A stretch of DNA of 50,187 nt from Baaleninema simplex PCC 7105 (GCF_000332355.1 NZ_KB235958.1:1836230-1886416), one strand, 5' to 3'; numbered from the stretch's first letter, positions 27,289 through 37,012 are shown. A program made the numbers and translations. The notes: generated by a model from the sequence alone, not told the origin.

Positions 27289-28428
27289 ATGTATTTAAAA
27301 ACGCTACATTTACAACAGTTTCGCAACTACCAAGAAACCTGCGTTACCTTTGGTGCGCCGAAGACGATTTTAGTCGGAAATAACGCCCAAGGAAAATCGA
27401 ACCTATTAGAAAGTGTGGCGTTATTATCGACATTAAAAAGTCAGCGAGCCAACAGCGATCGCGAATTAGTCCGAGACGAAGAACCGATCGGACGAGTCAG
27501 TGGAACGTTAGAACGTATCACGGGAGAAGTTGAATTAGATGTCATTTTACGGCGATCGGGACGGCGAACGGTGTCTGTCAACAGCGAAACCTGTCGGCGA
27601 CAAGTGGATTTTCTCGGACTGCTCAACGTCGTAGAATTTTCCAGTCTCGACTTAGATTTAGTACGCGGTTCCCCGGACGATCGCCGCCGCTGGCTCGATG
27701 GATTGGTGATTCAGCTCGAACCAGTTTACGCCCATTTGTTGCGGGAATACGGACAAATTTTGCGCCAGCGTAACGCCTTTCTCAAACAGATGAAAGGAAA
27801 AGGAGGCGCGGAATTCGAGGCCATGCGATCGGTGTTCGACTTACAGCTAGCGACAGCGGGGGCGAAAGTGATGCGGCGGCGCTGGCGAGCCGTGCGACGG
27901 TTGGCTCCCCTCGCGCAAAAGTGGCATCGTGATATTAGCGGACAAACCGAAGTATTATCCGTTGAATACGCGCCTCACGTTCGCGATATTGCCAATTTTA
28001 ACGATGCAGAAGCCGTTCGTCGGGATTTTCTAACCCAGCTACGCGATCGCGCCGTTCCCGAACTCCATCAAGGGAGTACCCTCGTCGGACCGCATCGAGA
28101 CGAAGTATATTTAGCCATCGATCGCACCCCCGCACGACAGTACGGCTCCCAAGGACAGCAACGAACCCTCGTCCTGGCCTTGAAACTGGCCGAACTGCAA
28201 CTGATCGAGGACGTTGTGGGAGAACCCCCCGTACTGCTTCTCGACGACGTACTCGCCGAACTCGACCTCAACCGACAGAACCAACTGCTCGAAACCATCG
28301 AAGATCGTTTCCAAACCCTGATTTCCACCACGCACCTCGGCGCGTTCGACGCTCAGTGGCTGCACGCCTCGCAGATTCTCTCGGTATCTGGAGGACGGCT
28401 GAGTCCGACCCCCGAACCCGTGACTTAG
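27289..28428 (+). CDS. recF: DNA replication and repair protein RecF
   Basis: RecF is an SMC-like ATPase that loads RecA at single-strand gaps with RecO and RecR. The 379-residue protein begins MYLKTLHLQQFRNY, the family N-terminus; Walker A is GNNAQGKSN (30-38), the ABC signature region YGSQGQQRTL is near 284, and Walker B LLLDDVLAELD follows, then the D-loop and ISTTHL. The length is standard. Unlike many bacteria, it is not next to dnaN or gyrB. The repeat array directly upstream must contain or precede its promoter. Confidence 0.95.
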   Translation: MYLKTLHLQQFRNYQETCVTFGAPKTILVGNNAQGKSNLLESVALLSTLKSQRANSDRELVRDEEPIGRVSGTLERITGEVELDVILRRSGRRTVSVNSETCRRQVDFLGLLNVVEFSSLDLDLVRGSPDDRRRWLDGLVIQLEPVYAHLLREYGQILRQRNAFLKQMKGKGGAEFEAMRSVFDLQLATAGAKVMRRRWRAVRRLAPLAQKWHRDISGQTEVLSVEYAPHVRDIANFNDAEAVRRDFLTQLRDRAVPELHQGSTLVGPHRDEVYLAIDRTPARQYGSQGQQRTLVLALKLAELQLIEDVVGEPPVLLLDDVLAELDLNRQNQLLETIEDRFQTLISTTHLGAFDAQWLHASQILSVSGGRLSPTPEPVT

Positions 28429-28477
28429 CTTCGAGGCAATGGTTAAGCTGAGTTAAAAAAGTTTGGAAAAATTTAAA

Positions 28478-28521
28478 ATTCTCACGAGTCTCGTTACGAA
28501 GTGAGAATGGTTGCCTATAAT
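28478..28521 (+). promoter_or_regulatory. Inverted repeat and -10 box upstream of rpaA
   Basis: ATTCTCAC (28478-28485) and GTGAGAAT (28501-28508) form a perfect 8-bp dyad with a 15-bp centre. A TATAAT box follows at 28516-28521, 159 bp before the rpaA start. The right arm falls between the likely -35 and -10, so a regulator bound there would compete with or contact RNA polymerase. Confidence 0.45.
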
Positions 28522-28679
28522 CAGTACAGGATTCTTCGCATTCAGTAACAGTTGGCGTAACAGTTCGCGAAGAACCTTCACAAAAGCGAGTTCGTAGTAC
28601 AGTCGGCCGAACCGACAGTCAGACGACGACGCGATCGCACCTGCGAATCTTTCACACACCCGCTCGTAAACATTGATTA

Positions 28680-29435
28680 ATGATGCCTCGGATACTCGTT
28701 ATCGACGATGACCCTTCAATTTCGGAACTCGTCGCCATTAACCTGGAAATGGCGGGCTACGAAGTCAGCCAAGCTAAGGACGGTGTGAAAGCACAAGCGC
28801 TAGCCATGCAGCTCGTCCCCGATCTCATCGTGTTGGACTTGATGCTCCCTAAAGTCGATGGATTCACGGTTTGTCAACGGCTGCGCCGAGACGAGCGCAC
28901 GGCTGACATTCCCATTTTGATGTTGACGGCTCTCGGACAAACCCAGGAAAAAGTCGAAGGCTTTAACGCTGGTGCTGACGACTACATGACCAAACCCTTT
29001 GAAATCGAGGAGATGTTGGCGAGGGTGCGGGCGCTGTTGCGACGAACCGATCGCATTCCCCAGGCCGCCAAACACACGGAAATCCTCAACTACGGACCGC
29101 TGACGCTAGTTCCAGAACGGTTCGAGGCCATCTGGTTCGATAAAACCGTCAAACTGACTCATTTAGAGTTCGAGTTACTGCACTGTTTGCTACAGCGTCA
29201 CGGTCAAACGGTCTCTCCAAGTGCCATCCTCAAGGAAGTCTGGGGCTACGATCCCGACGACGACATCGAAACCATTCGCGTTCACATCCGACATCTGAGG
29301 ACGAAAATGGAACCCGATCCCCGCCATCCCAAGTACATCAAAACGGTGTACGGAGCGGGGTATTGCTTGGAGTTACCGGGAAACCAGTACACGGAAGAGG
29401 AAGAAACGGCATCGACCGAACCCTCGCGTAGCTAA
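28680..29435 (+). CDS. rpaA: Response regulator RpaA (OmpR/PhoB family)
   Basis: RpaA is the master output regulator of the cyanobacterial circadian clock, phosphorylated by SasA. The 251-residue protein has a receiver domain with acidic pocket D9-D11, phospho-acceptor D53 in LIVLDLMLP, and LMTKPF with the conserved lysine. The DNA-binding winged helix contains [23 protein letters not shown] and [18 protein letters not shown]. The linker [20 protein letters not shown] is close to what I recall of RpaA proteins and helps separate it from RpaB. Start is the first of two ATGs; 28683 is equally possible. sasA is not in the window. Confidence 0.88.
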   Translation: MMPRILVIDDDPSISELVAINLEMAGYEVSQAKDGVKAQALAMQLVPDLIVLDLMLPKVDGFTVCQRLRRDERTADIPILMLTALGQTQEKVEGFNAGADDYMTKPFEIEEMLARVRALLRRTDRIPQAAKHTEILNYGPLTLVPERFEAIWFDKTVKLTHLEFELLHCLLQRHGQTVSPSAILKEVWGYDPDDDIETIRVHIRHLRTKMEPDPRHPKYIKTVYGAGYCLELPGNQYTEEEETASTEPSRS

Positions 29436-29473
29436 CCTCTGCGGTGTAGCAATTCGGGGCGATCGCGTATCGT

Positions 29474-30394
29474 TCAGTTGCGGTGGTTGTTGTTGTAGTG
29501 AATGCGAGCGCCAGCCCAAAGCAGTTTGTCTCGTAACGTCCCGAAGTAAGAATAGTCTTCTCGTAGAATGACGAACTGTGCCATACAGTCGGCCATACGC
29601 ACGTCAACGCGCTGTCCGGGCCAGATCGCCGTCGCGAGAGCGCCGTCCATCCAGAGCTTCGTGTTCAAATCCCGGTCTTCTAGCGGCCAGATACTGACGA
29701 CCGAACCCGGAGGAAGGACGAGGGGACGACTCGACAAACTCAAAGGACAAATCGGGGTGACGGCGATCGCGTTCATACCGGGATGGACGATCGGACCGTT
29801 AGCAGACAGCGTGTAACAAGTCGAACCCGTGGGCGTCGCCACGAGCAGACCGTCCCCCTGATATTGATCGACGATTTCGCCGTCGATTTCCATTTCTAAG
29901 ATCGACGTGAGCATTCGATCGATCGCAGCGGGTTTGATACACATTTCGTTGAGTGCCAAATAGCGATCGCTGACGGGGTCTTGATTGGAGCGATCGCCCT
30001 CGTAAATCGCCGCCTGCAACATCATGCGACGCTGTAAGGCGAATCGATCTTCGCTAAGACGATCCCAAACCCCCTCCGTATCTTGAAAAATCTCGAGGGG
30101 TTCGGTCAAAAACCCTAAATGTCCGCCGACGTTCACCGCCAAAACGGGAATTCCTTCCGGCGATAAATGGCGGGCGGCCGTCAACGCCGTACCGTCTCCC
30201 CCCAGTACAATGCCCAAATCGATTTTTTGCGTCGAAGAGGCTAAAAACACCGGATAGGGGTTATCCTTCGGACCGCTAGGCCCCAGTAAAACATGACAGC
30301 CGCGACGCTCGAGCTGCTTGGCACAATCTTCAGCCCAGCGCTTGCTCGTGGTGTCGCCTGCTTTGTGGGCGATGATAACTTGTTTGAGCTGCAC
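29474..30394 (-). CDS. nadK: NAD kinase
   Basis: 306 residues. NAD kinase phosphorylates NAD to NADP in the cytoplasm. The catalytic GGDGT motif is LGGDGTAL near 64-71. The second signature DGLLVATPTGSTCYTLSANGP carries the glycine-rich substrate loop, and NEMCI supplies the conserved NE pair. The C-terminal strand region ends in YFGTLRDKLLWAG, as in cyanobacterial NadK. Cyanobacteria usually carry two NAD kinases and I cannot say which this is. It is convergent with rpaA (38-bp gap) and divergent from the histidine kinase. Confidence 0.93.
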   Translation of the reverse strand: MQLKQVIIAHKAGDTTSKRWAEDCAKQLERRGCHVLLGPSGPKDNPYPVFLASSTQKIDLGIVLGGDGTALTAARHLSPEGIPVLAVNVGGHLGFLTEPLEIFQDTEGVWDRLSEDRFALQRRMMLQAAIYEGDRSNQDPVSDRYLALNEMCIKPAAIDRMLTSILEMEIDGEIVDQYQGDGLLVATPTGSTCYTLSANGPIVHPGMNAIAVTPICPLSLSSRPLVLPPGSVVSIWPLEDRDLNTKLWMDGALATAIWPGQRVDVRMADCMAQFVILREDYSYFGTLRDKLLWAGARIHYNNNHRN

Positions 30395-30592
30395 GATAGT
30401 TGTCGCGAAACGTCCCGATCTGTCCTATTATCCTGGCTTGTCTCGAGCGGTGCAATTCTCTGCCGCTCGTTTGGCGAGGACACAACATGATTTCTTGACA
30501 GTCGGCTCGCTATTATATTAAGGAGTTCCGTTCAAGCCTTGTCGCAGCACGATCGCCCAACTTAGAGAGCCGTTCGACATAGCTCTAAACTC

Positions 30593-33500
30593 GTGAAGTT
30601 GACGTTCTTCTCTTTCCCAGGCTCGAAACGACCGGTCTCAGTTTCTCTGCGAGCAGTTCTCGTCGTTCCGTTTCTCACCCAAATTCTGCTGACGGTCGGT
30701 CTGACGGGGTACTTGTCCTTTCGCAACGGACGGCGAGCCGTCGAAGACTTAGCCGGACAACTGCTCGATCGCGTGGCCGTCCAAGTGCGCGATCGCCTCG
30801 AGACCTACCTTCACAATCCCCATCGCATCGTCGCCAAAAGCGTTCGCCAAATTCGCCACGGCCATCTCGATCCCGACGACCTCGACGACCTCGAACATTA
30901 CCTGTGGCACGAACTCACAACCTTCGATCGCGTGACCAGCGTTCACTTCACCCGCTCGAACGGGCAATGGTTGGGAGTCGGCCGCGACCTGACCGGCACG
31001 ATCTTACCGCCGAACACCATCGGTCTGGCCGAAATTCGCCCGTCCGACCTCAACACCCGTACCGAACATCTCCTCGACAGTCGAGGCCAGCGCGCTATCC
31101 CCCTGCGCTCGATCGCGAGTTCCGATCCCCGCTCTCGTCCTTGGTATCGCAGCGCGATCGCTTTCGACAAGCAGGTATGGACTGAGATCTTCGCTTGGCA
31201 AGCGTTTCCCCTGGCCGGACTCACCGCAACCGCCCCAGCCTACAACGAAACGGGCGACTTCGTCGGCACGTTCGCCGCCGACGTAACCCTCTCAGAAATC
31301 AGTCACTTCCTCGAACAACTAGACTTTTCCCCGTCGGGAGAAGCGTTTGTCGTCGAATCCTCGGGCAATCTCGTCGCGAGTTCCACCCTCGAACGTCCCT
31401 ATCTCAACGTGACCGACAAGGGATACTTAATGCGACTTCCAGCCATCCAAAGCCGCGATTCCTTGACCCGCTCGACCGCGCGGTATCTCGTGCGGCAGTT
31501 CGGTCGTTTCGACGAGATCTCGACCCAAAAATCCTTCCGACTGACTTGGAACGACCGACGCCATTTCGTGCGAGTCACGCCCTACCGCGACGAATACGGT
31601 CTGAATTGGGCGATCGTCGTCGTCGTTCCCGAATCGGATTTTATCGCGCAAATCCAACAAAACACCCGTACCACCGTGGCGTTGTGCGTCTTAGCTGGGG
31701 CGATCGCCACCGTTCTTGGCCTGCAAACGGCTACCTGGATTGCCCGGCCGGTGCGACGACTCCAACAAGCCAGTCATACCTTAGCCGAAGGACACTGGAA
31801 ACAGTCCTTCGAGATCGCAACACCCATCGCCGAACTGCGCGACCTCGCCACCTCGTTCGATCGCACCGCCTTACAACTGCAACGGTCGCTAAAATCGACG
31901 CAAACGGCACTTCAAGAGTCGGAGACCAAATTTACCAAAATTTTTCACAGCAGCCCCGATAGCATTGCCATTTTGTCCTGGCCCGAGGGACGGTATCTCG
32001 AGGCGAACGACGCGTTTTTACGAGCGAACGGCTACCGTCGAGAAGAAGTTCTCGGGAAAACCACGTCGGAATTGGGATGGGTGGTGCGGTGCGATCGGAT
32101 CGACGAGGCACAGCAAGCATTAGAAAACGACGGATCGCTGCAACTCCTCGAAGTCGATACGCGCATCAAATCGGGCGAGATCCGAACCTTTCAAGTGTCG
32201 GCCGAACGCTGCGACATCAACGGACAGTCTTGTCTCGTCAGCATCTCGCGGGATATTACCGATCGCAAACGCGCTGAAGCAGCCCTTCGTCAGAGCGAAA
32301 GACAGTTTCGCAGCGCCTTCGATACGGCTGCGGTGGGCATGGCACTCGTCTCCCCCGAAAACAAAATTCTCAAAGTCAATGCTGCCTTGTGCCAAATGCT
32401 CGGCTACAGCGAGACGGAATTACAAGCCCTGACGGTGAAGGATGTCAGCGCCCCCGCAGATCTCGACACCGATCTTCAATATACCCGACAACTCCTCAAC
32501 GGCGAAATTGCCTATTACCATCTCGAAAAACGCTACGTTCGCAAAGACGGTGGCTTAGTCTGGGGTATGCTGAGCGTCTCCTTGGTTCGAGACAGTCAAA
32601 ACCAACCGCGTTACGTCATTGCCCAAGTTCAAAACATCACCGATCGCAAATTAGCCGATCTCGCCTTACTCGAAAGCGAACGCCGCTACGCGACCCTCAC
32701 TGAAATTTCTCCAGTCGGTATTTTCAGGGCAGACCCTCGCGGCGTTTGTCGCTATGTCAACCAACACTGCTGTAGGATGTTAGGTCGCTCTGCCAGCGAG
32801 CTGTTCGGTCAGAACTGGTCTGAAGCTTTGCATCCCGACGATCGCGAGGCCGTTCTCGAGGCGTGGCAGCGTGCAATGACCACTCACAGCGTTTTTCAAC
32901 TTGAATACCGATTTTTGCGTCCAGACGGACAAACGGTGTGGGTATGGGGTCAGGCGGCGCCGGACTTCGACACCCACGGCCGACTGACGGGCTTTGTGGG
33001 AACCCTCACCGATATTACCGATCGCAAACACGTCGAAGTGGCTCTGCAACAGGCCAAGGACACGGCCGAGGCTGCCAATCACGCCAAGAGTACCTTTCTG
33101 GCGAATATGAGCCACGAGCTGCGAACGCCTCTCAACGCCATTCTCGGCTTCGTGCAGCTCCTGCGACTCGATGGCGATACGACGCCGAGCCAACGGGAAC
33201 GGCTCGATATTATCAATCGCAACGGCGAGCATCTGCTGGAGCTGATTAACGACGTTCTCTCGATCTCGAAAATCGAAGCCAATCGCCTCACCCTCGATGT
33301 GGAAACCTTCGATCTCGATGCCGTTCTCGATCGCCTCCGAGACACGTTCTCACTCCAAGCGCGATCGAAACACCTCGCCTTCGAGATCGAACGCACCGCC
33401 GACGTACCGTCTTCGCTCCGCACCGATCGCCGCAAACTCGAGCAAGTTCTCACGAACCTCCTCGGAAACGCTTTTAAGTTTACTGAAACTGGAGGTGTCG

Positions 33501-34558
33501 CCTTGCGCCTGTGGTGCGAAACGTCCGACTCACAGTCCGAACGGCTCGGGTTCGAGGTGGCCGATACGGGATGCGGTATTGCCCGAGAGGAACTCGCCGC
33601 CGTGTTCGAGCCGTTCGTCCAGGCCGAAAGCGGACGGCGATCGCAGCAGGGGACGGGGTTGGGATTGCCTATCAGTCGCCGTTTCGTTCGATTGATGGGG
33701 GGAGATATGACCCTGACGAGCGAGCTGGGCTACGGAACCCGAGTTCGCTTCGAGATCGCCTTCGATCGCGCGAGCGACCCTCAGAATGGGCGATCGCCAA
33801 ACCGCCTCGACGGAAAACTTCCGGTAGCTTCGCGATCGCGCGGTTCCGTTTATGCTTTAGCGCCCCACTGCCGGAAATATCGAATTTTGGTGGCTGAAGA
33901 CACCTCAGACAACCGACTCTTGTTGTTGCAATGGCTTGCCGCTGTGGGATTCGAGACCCTCGAAGCCTGCGACGGAGAAGTCGCGGTTTGTCGGTGGCAA
34001 CAGGACGCCCCCGATTTGATTTTGATGGATTTACAAATGCCTCGAGTCGATGGATACGAAGCTACGAAACGCATTCGCGCCCTCGAACGCAGTTCTTATC
34101 CTCGGCGGCGGCGAACCCCCATCCTGGCTACGTCAGCCCATGCGTTCGAGTCGGAACGCCGCGACAGCCTCGCCGTCGATTGCGATGAATATATTCGCAA
34201 ACCGATTACTGCGACGGTTTTGTTCGCCACGATCGCCCGTTACCTGAACGTAGATTATCTTTATGAGGAGTCCGAACAGATGGGAGAGTCCGTCGAATCG
34301 AGCTTCTCAGATCCCGAACGATCGCTCGAAGCGATCGCCACGATGCCGCACTCCTGGGTACAACAGCTCGATCGCGCAGCGGCGATCGCGGACGAGGCGC
34401 AAGTTCGTCAGTTACTCGCCGCCGTGTCCCGAGACGGTCTCGACGAAGAAACGGCCGCGCTGCGAGAGGATTTGGTTCGCGAGATGACCGAACTCGTAGA
34501 CGATTTTCGCCTCGATGTCGTTCTCGATCTCCTGCAACCGTTTCGCGATCGAGCCTAG
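30593..34558 (+). CDS. Hybrid sensor histidine kinase: dCache, HAMP, three PAS, HisKA, HATPase, receiver
   Basis: 1321 residues, GTG start at 30593. A membrane segment near 20-42 and another near 355-377 bracket a dCache-type sensor that would face the periplasm. HAMP follows (about 378-425), then three PAS domains starting near 440, 565 and 690. The phosphorylated histidine is H841 in NMSHELRTPLNAI. The ATPase boxes are LTNLLGNAFKFT, VADTGCGIA and GTGLGLPIS. The receiver has D1146 in LILMDLQMPRVDGY. A glutamate-rich C-terminal tail follows. The ligand and output regulator are unknown. Its stop TAG overlaps the stop of the opposing redoxin gene. Confidence 0.93.
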   Translation: MKLTFFSFPGSKRPVSVSLRAVLVVPFLTQILLTVGLTGYLSFRNGRRAVEDLAGQLLDRVAVQVRDRLETYLHNPHRIVAKSVRQIRHGHLDPDDLDDLEHYLWHELTTFDRVTSVHFTRSNGQWLGVGRDLTGTILPPNTIGLAEIRPSDLNTRTEHLLDSRGQRAIPLRSIASSDPRSRPWYRSAIAFDKQVWTEIFAWQAFPLAGLTATAPAYNETGDFVGTFAADVTLSEISHFLEQLDFSPSGEAFVVESSGNLVASSTLERPYLNVTDKGYLMRLPAIQSRDSLTRSTARYLVRQFGRFDEISTQKSFRLTWNDRRHFVRVTPYRDEYGLNWAIVVVVPESDFIAQIQQNTRTTVALCVLAGAIATVLGLQTATWIARPVRRLQQASHTLAEGHWKQSFEIATPIAELRDLATSFDRTALQLQRSLKSTQTALQESETKFTKIFHSSPDSIAILSWPEGRYLEANDAFLRANGYRREEVLGKTTSELGWVVRCDRIDEAQQALENDGSLQLLEVDTRIKSGEIRTFQVSAERCDINGQSCLVSISRDITDRKRAEAALRQSERQFRSAFDTAAVGMALVSPENKILKVNAALCQMLGYSETELQALTVKDVSAPADLDTDLQYTRQLLNGEIAYYHLEKRYVRKDGGLVWGMLSVSLVRDSQNQPRYVIAQVQNITDRKLADLALLESERRYATLTEISPVGIFRADPRGVCRYVNQHCCRMLGRSASELFGQNWSEALHPDDREAVLEAWQRAMTTHSVFQLEYRFLRPDGQTVWVWGQAAPDFDTHGRLTGFVGTLTDITDRKHVEVALQQAKDTAEAANHAKSTFLANMSHELRTPLNAILGFVQLLRLDGDTTPSQRERLDIINRNGEHLLELINDVLSISKIEANRLTLDVETFDLDAVLDRLRDTFSLQARSKHLAFEIERTADVPSSLRTDRRKLEQVLTNLLGNAFKFTETGGVALRLWCETSDSQSERLGFEVADTGCGIAREELAAVFEPFVQAESGRRSQQGTGLGLPISRRFVRLMGGDMTLTSELGYGTRVRFEIAFDRASDPQNGRSPNRLDGKLPVASRSRGSVYALAPHCRKYRILVAEDTSDNRLLLLQWLAAVGFETLEACDGEVAVCRWQQDAPDLILMDLQMPRVDGYEATKRIRALERSSYPRRRRTPILATSAHAFESERRDSLAVDCDEYIRKPITATVLFATIARYLNVDYLYEESEQMGESVESSFSDPERSLEAIATMPHSWVQQLDRAAAIADEAQVRQLLAAVSRDGLDEETAALREDLVREMTELVDDFRLDVVLDLLQPFRDRA

Positions 34559-35181
34559 GACTGAAAATTTTCGGACGGATGTTCTCTCTCGGCTTCTACG
34601 GTGTTTGTCGTGTCCTGGGAATCTGCCACGCTCTCGGCTTTTTCTAACAACATCTCGGTGGGAGCGTTCGGTTCGAGGAAGGAAAACAGGTGTTTGTAAC
34701 GCAACTTACCCTGACGATCTAAGACGAACTGGGCGGGTAACGGTGCGCCGAGGGCTTGTCCGACCCGGTACGCCCGAAAGACGTTACAGTCAGAATCGCT
34801 CAACAAAGGGAGTTTCAAGCCTAAATCCCGCACGACGATCTGACTTTGGCGCTCGTCGATGCTGGCGATCGTGAAGACTTCTACGCCGAGTGCTTGGAAC
34901 GTTTCGTACTGCTCGTTCAGTTGAACGAGGTGGGGAAAACACAGGGGACAGTATTGTTTTTCGGTGAAAATCCGTGTAAATGCCAGAACGACCGGCTGTT
35001 TTCCTCGATAGTCCCGCAGGCGAACGCGACGTTGGTTGGTGATGTCCGGTAACTCGAAATCTGGAGTCGCGACTTCGTAGTAAGACTGGTTGGTGGCGGG
35101 AAAGGGGAGGAAGTTTTTAAAAAAACGAGGGTTGAGTAAGCCGCGAAAGTCTGTCGAAGTGAGTCGGATTGATTTCAACAT
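34555..35181 (-). CDS. AhpC/TSA-type redoxin (peroxiredoxin-like)
   Basis: 208 residues of thioredoxin fold. The site AFTRIFTEKQYCPLCFPHL has a C-x-x-C where a peroxiredoxin would place its peroxidatic Cys after the T-x-x-C pattern. FTIASIDERQSQ, LPLLSDSDCNVFRAYRV and APLPAQFVLDRQGKLRY follow the AhpC/TSA order. It could reduce peroxides or disulfides; the C-x-x-C leans toward a PrxQ-like or thiol-disulfide role. The N-terminal 60 residues are extra. The last bases form CTAG, which supplies stop codons to both this gene and the kinase gene. Confidence 0.78.
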   Translation of the reverse strand: MLKSIRLTSTDFRGLLNPRFFKNFLPFPATNQSYYEVATPDFELPDITNQRRVRLRDYRGKQPVVLAFTRIFTEKQYCPLCFPHLVQLNEQYETFQALGVEVFTIASIDERQSQIVVRDLGLKLPLLSDSDCNVFRAYRVGQALGAPLPAQFVLDRQGKLRYKHLFSFLEPNAPTEMLLEKAESVADSQDTTNTVEAEREHPSENFQS

Positions 35182-35467
35182 GGTGAGTTCCCTATCTGTA
35201 CCCGATCGCTCGGCAGGCGATCGATGGTCTGGTTTTTTTTATTTGTTTTAATACGATTTTGGCAAAATAACGAGGGGCGTGGCATCGATTAAAAAAACAA
35301 TTCAAGGAAACCCCGGTGCGATCGCCGCTCGTGAAGATAACGGGAGACCCCTTAGAGGTTCATGTTGGAAAACCGAAAAAGGGAACGGGAAATCTCCCGC
35401 ACCTAACGCACCGCACTCTTTCCAGGTGGGAGAGAAAACCGATCGATTGGGTATCGACACACGCACC

Positions 35468-35494
35468 AAAAAAACACCCGCTGGATGCGGGTGT
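35468..35494 (-). terminator. Rho-independent terminator after hsp20
   Basis: On the minus strand ACACCCGC, a short loop and GCGGGTGT form an 8-bp perfect stem (35474-35494) followed by seven T (35468-35474 as A on the plus strand). It lies about 95 bases after the hsp20 stop. The remaining 35182-35587 sequence shows no gene. Confidence 0.85.
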
Positions 35495-35587
35495 ATCGAA
35501 CTCAATTGCGATGCAGGTTAAATCTGTTTCGAGTTATCTCTGTTCTCGACGTTCTACTTCAGCAGCTTGACACGATGGCGGTTTCTC

Positions 35588-36061
35588 TTAGCCTTCGGTG
35601 GTTTCTGCTTTGATTTGTTTCGGTTCTGGGGTGTCGAGTAAATTCACTTTCACCACGCGATGAACCGCTTCGGGAGCTTTCGGTAACATCAGCGTCAAGA
35701 TACCATCTCGATATTCGGCTTTTACGTCGCTGTTGGTGATGGGTTCGGGTAAGTCGATCGTGCGGCGGAATTTACCGATCGGAAATTCGCTGTAAAAGCG
35801 ATGTTTGTCGTCTTTGGGTTCCCGTTTGCGATATTCACCGGCGATCGAGACTTTGTCGCGGGTGACTTCAATGTCGAGATCGTCGCGATCGATCGCTGGA
35901 ACTAACGCCCGTAATAGAAACGCCTCGGGACGTTCTTCGAGTTCGACGGCGATCGACCAGTTTCGAGAATTGTTTTCTCCAGAAACTTCGTTAAAAACGC
36001 GATTGAGTTGACGTTCGATGCGATCGAGTTCTTCAAAGGGATTGACGGTATAGAATCGCAT
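35588..36061 (-). CDS. Small heat shock protein, Hsp20/alpha-crystallin family
   Basis: 157 residues. Hsp20 binds unfolding proteins without ATP and holds them for refolding. An N-terminal arm with NPFEELDRIERQLNRVF precedes the alpha-crystallin domain (about 40-140), which includes RALVPAIDRDDLDIEV, VSIAGEYR and the RTIDLPEPI strand, closing with YRDGILTLMLPKA (the G-x-L motif). The open frame extends to 36448, but ATG 36061 has a strong Shine-Dalgarno, AGAGGAGG, a few bases ahead and gives the family N-terminus. It is the last gene of a minus-strand run headed by a CIRCE operator and has its own terminator. Confidence 0.93.
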   Translation of the reverse strand: MRFYTVNPFEELDRIERQLNRVFNEVSGENNSRNWSIAVELEERPEAFLLRALVPAIDRDDLDIEVTRDKVSIAGEYRKREPKDDKHRFYSEFPIGKFRRTIDLPEPITNSDVKAEYRDGILTLMLPKAPEAVHRVVKVNLLDTPEPKQIKAETTEG

Positions 36062-36230
36062 AACTGCCTCCTCTAATTTAGGCTGTGTTTCTTTCTCTAT
36101 TAGCTGGTTTTCTGCGGACAGTTTTATTGTGCGATCGCACCGCTCGAAATGAAAATGCAGACAACCGTACTTTACTAGGAAACTTGCCGAAATTCGGTTC
36201 GCCTCACTCGAAATTCGGTTCTCCGAAATC

Positions 36231-36599
36231 TCAACGTCCGTAGGGACAAATCTGACAGGCGCGTGCGGCGGCTTCGGGTGCGATTTCCGTCCGTCGTGCG
36301 TTGAAGCCGGGGCTTCCGTCGTAGTCGATATCGTCGTACAGCACTCCCAACACGCACCGCCGAATCTCGAGGGCTTGTCGTCGAGTCCGAACGCCTTGAC
36401 ACGCCAACGCCGCAGATGACTGACTGACGATGGTGCGCTGGGTTTCAAAGCCCGGATCGCCGTTGTAGTCGATTTCGGTGTACAACAAGCCGTTGAGACA
36501 GCGTCTGACTACGTCTTCGCGGTTTTCGGCGAGGGTGGGAGAGATCGGGGTGAGGGGAATTCCAACAATCGTTAAAAGGACGAGGATGAAGCGTTGCAT
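36231..36599 (-). CDS. Secreted protein with two cysteine-bearing repeats, unknown family
   Basis: 122 residues starting MQRFILVLLTIVGIPLTP, a clear signal peptide cleaved near residue 24 (TLA). The mature part is two copies of a motif of about 37 residues: RCLNGLLYTEIDYNGDPGF then R..IV...SAALACQ, and RCVLGVLYDDIDYDGSPGF then R.EIA...AARACQ. Each repeat has a Cys at both ends, suggesting one disulfide per repeat, and an acidic D-x-D-Y-x-G turn that could bind metal. It lies between two heat-shock-linked genes. I do not recognise the family. Confidence 0.65.
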   Translation of the reverse strand: MQRFILVLLTIVGIPLTPISPTLAENREDVVRRCLNGLLYTEIDYNGDPGFETQRTIVSQSSAALACQGVRTRRQALEIRRCVLGVLYDDIDYDGSPGFNARRTEIAPEAAARACQICPYGR

Positions 36600-36670
36600 G
36601 GGGATCGAACTGGCCTTTGAGACGATTGACGTTTCGATCGCGTCAAAGGTTTCGTTCTGTTTGCGATCGC

Positions 36671-37012
36671 TTAAAACAGCAACTCGAATTCTTGGCGAAG
36701 TCGGTTGTAATTGGCAACTCGTCCGACGACAATACAGTCGTCTTCCGATTTTTGAAAGATCGTTTTCCAATGGCGAACTCGCTCTTCGCGTTCGAGCCAA
36801 AAATTGACGATCGCCCGGACGACTTCGTCCCAATCCCAATCGGGCTTTTCATGGACGAGTTCCATCGATCGCACGAATCCATCTAAGCTACAGTCGTAAC
36901 TTCCGAGATAAGCTCGGCTGCGTTTGGGATTGTTTTCGTGTTCTTGTTGGTGGTTGAAAAAGTTTAAAACCGGGGTGACGGTCACGATTTCAAAATCAAA
37001 GGTGTAGGTCAT
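36671..37012 (-). CDS. Hypothetical protein, 113 residues, first gene after a CIRCE operator
   Basis: The product begins MTYTFDFEIVTVTPVLNFF and continues with charged helices, including PDWDWDEVVRAIVNFWLER and WKTIFQKSEDD. It is soluble, acidic and rich in tryptophan, with no signal peptide or catalytic motif I can name. Start ATG 37012 is preferred; a GTG at 37018 is in frame. It starts 74 bp downstream of a CIRCE element on the same strand, the distance expected for HrcA control, and is followed in the same direction by the repeat protein and hsp20. A stress role is inference from this context. Confidence 0.6.
   Translation of the reverse strand: MTYTFDFEIVTVTPVLNFFNHQQEHENNPKRSRAYLGSYDCSLDGFVRSMELVHEKPDWDWDEVVRAIVNFWLEREERVRHWKTIFQKSEDDCIVVGRVANYNRLRQEFELLF

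Noticed and set aside
35588-36448. Long start for hsp20 (286 residues)
   Set aside because: The first 129 residues are out-of-frame sequence over the neighbouring repeat protein; ATG 36061 has a strong Shine-Dalgarno and the family N-terminus.
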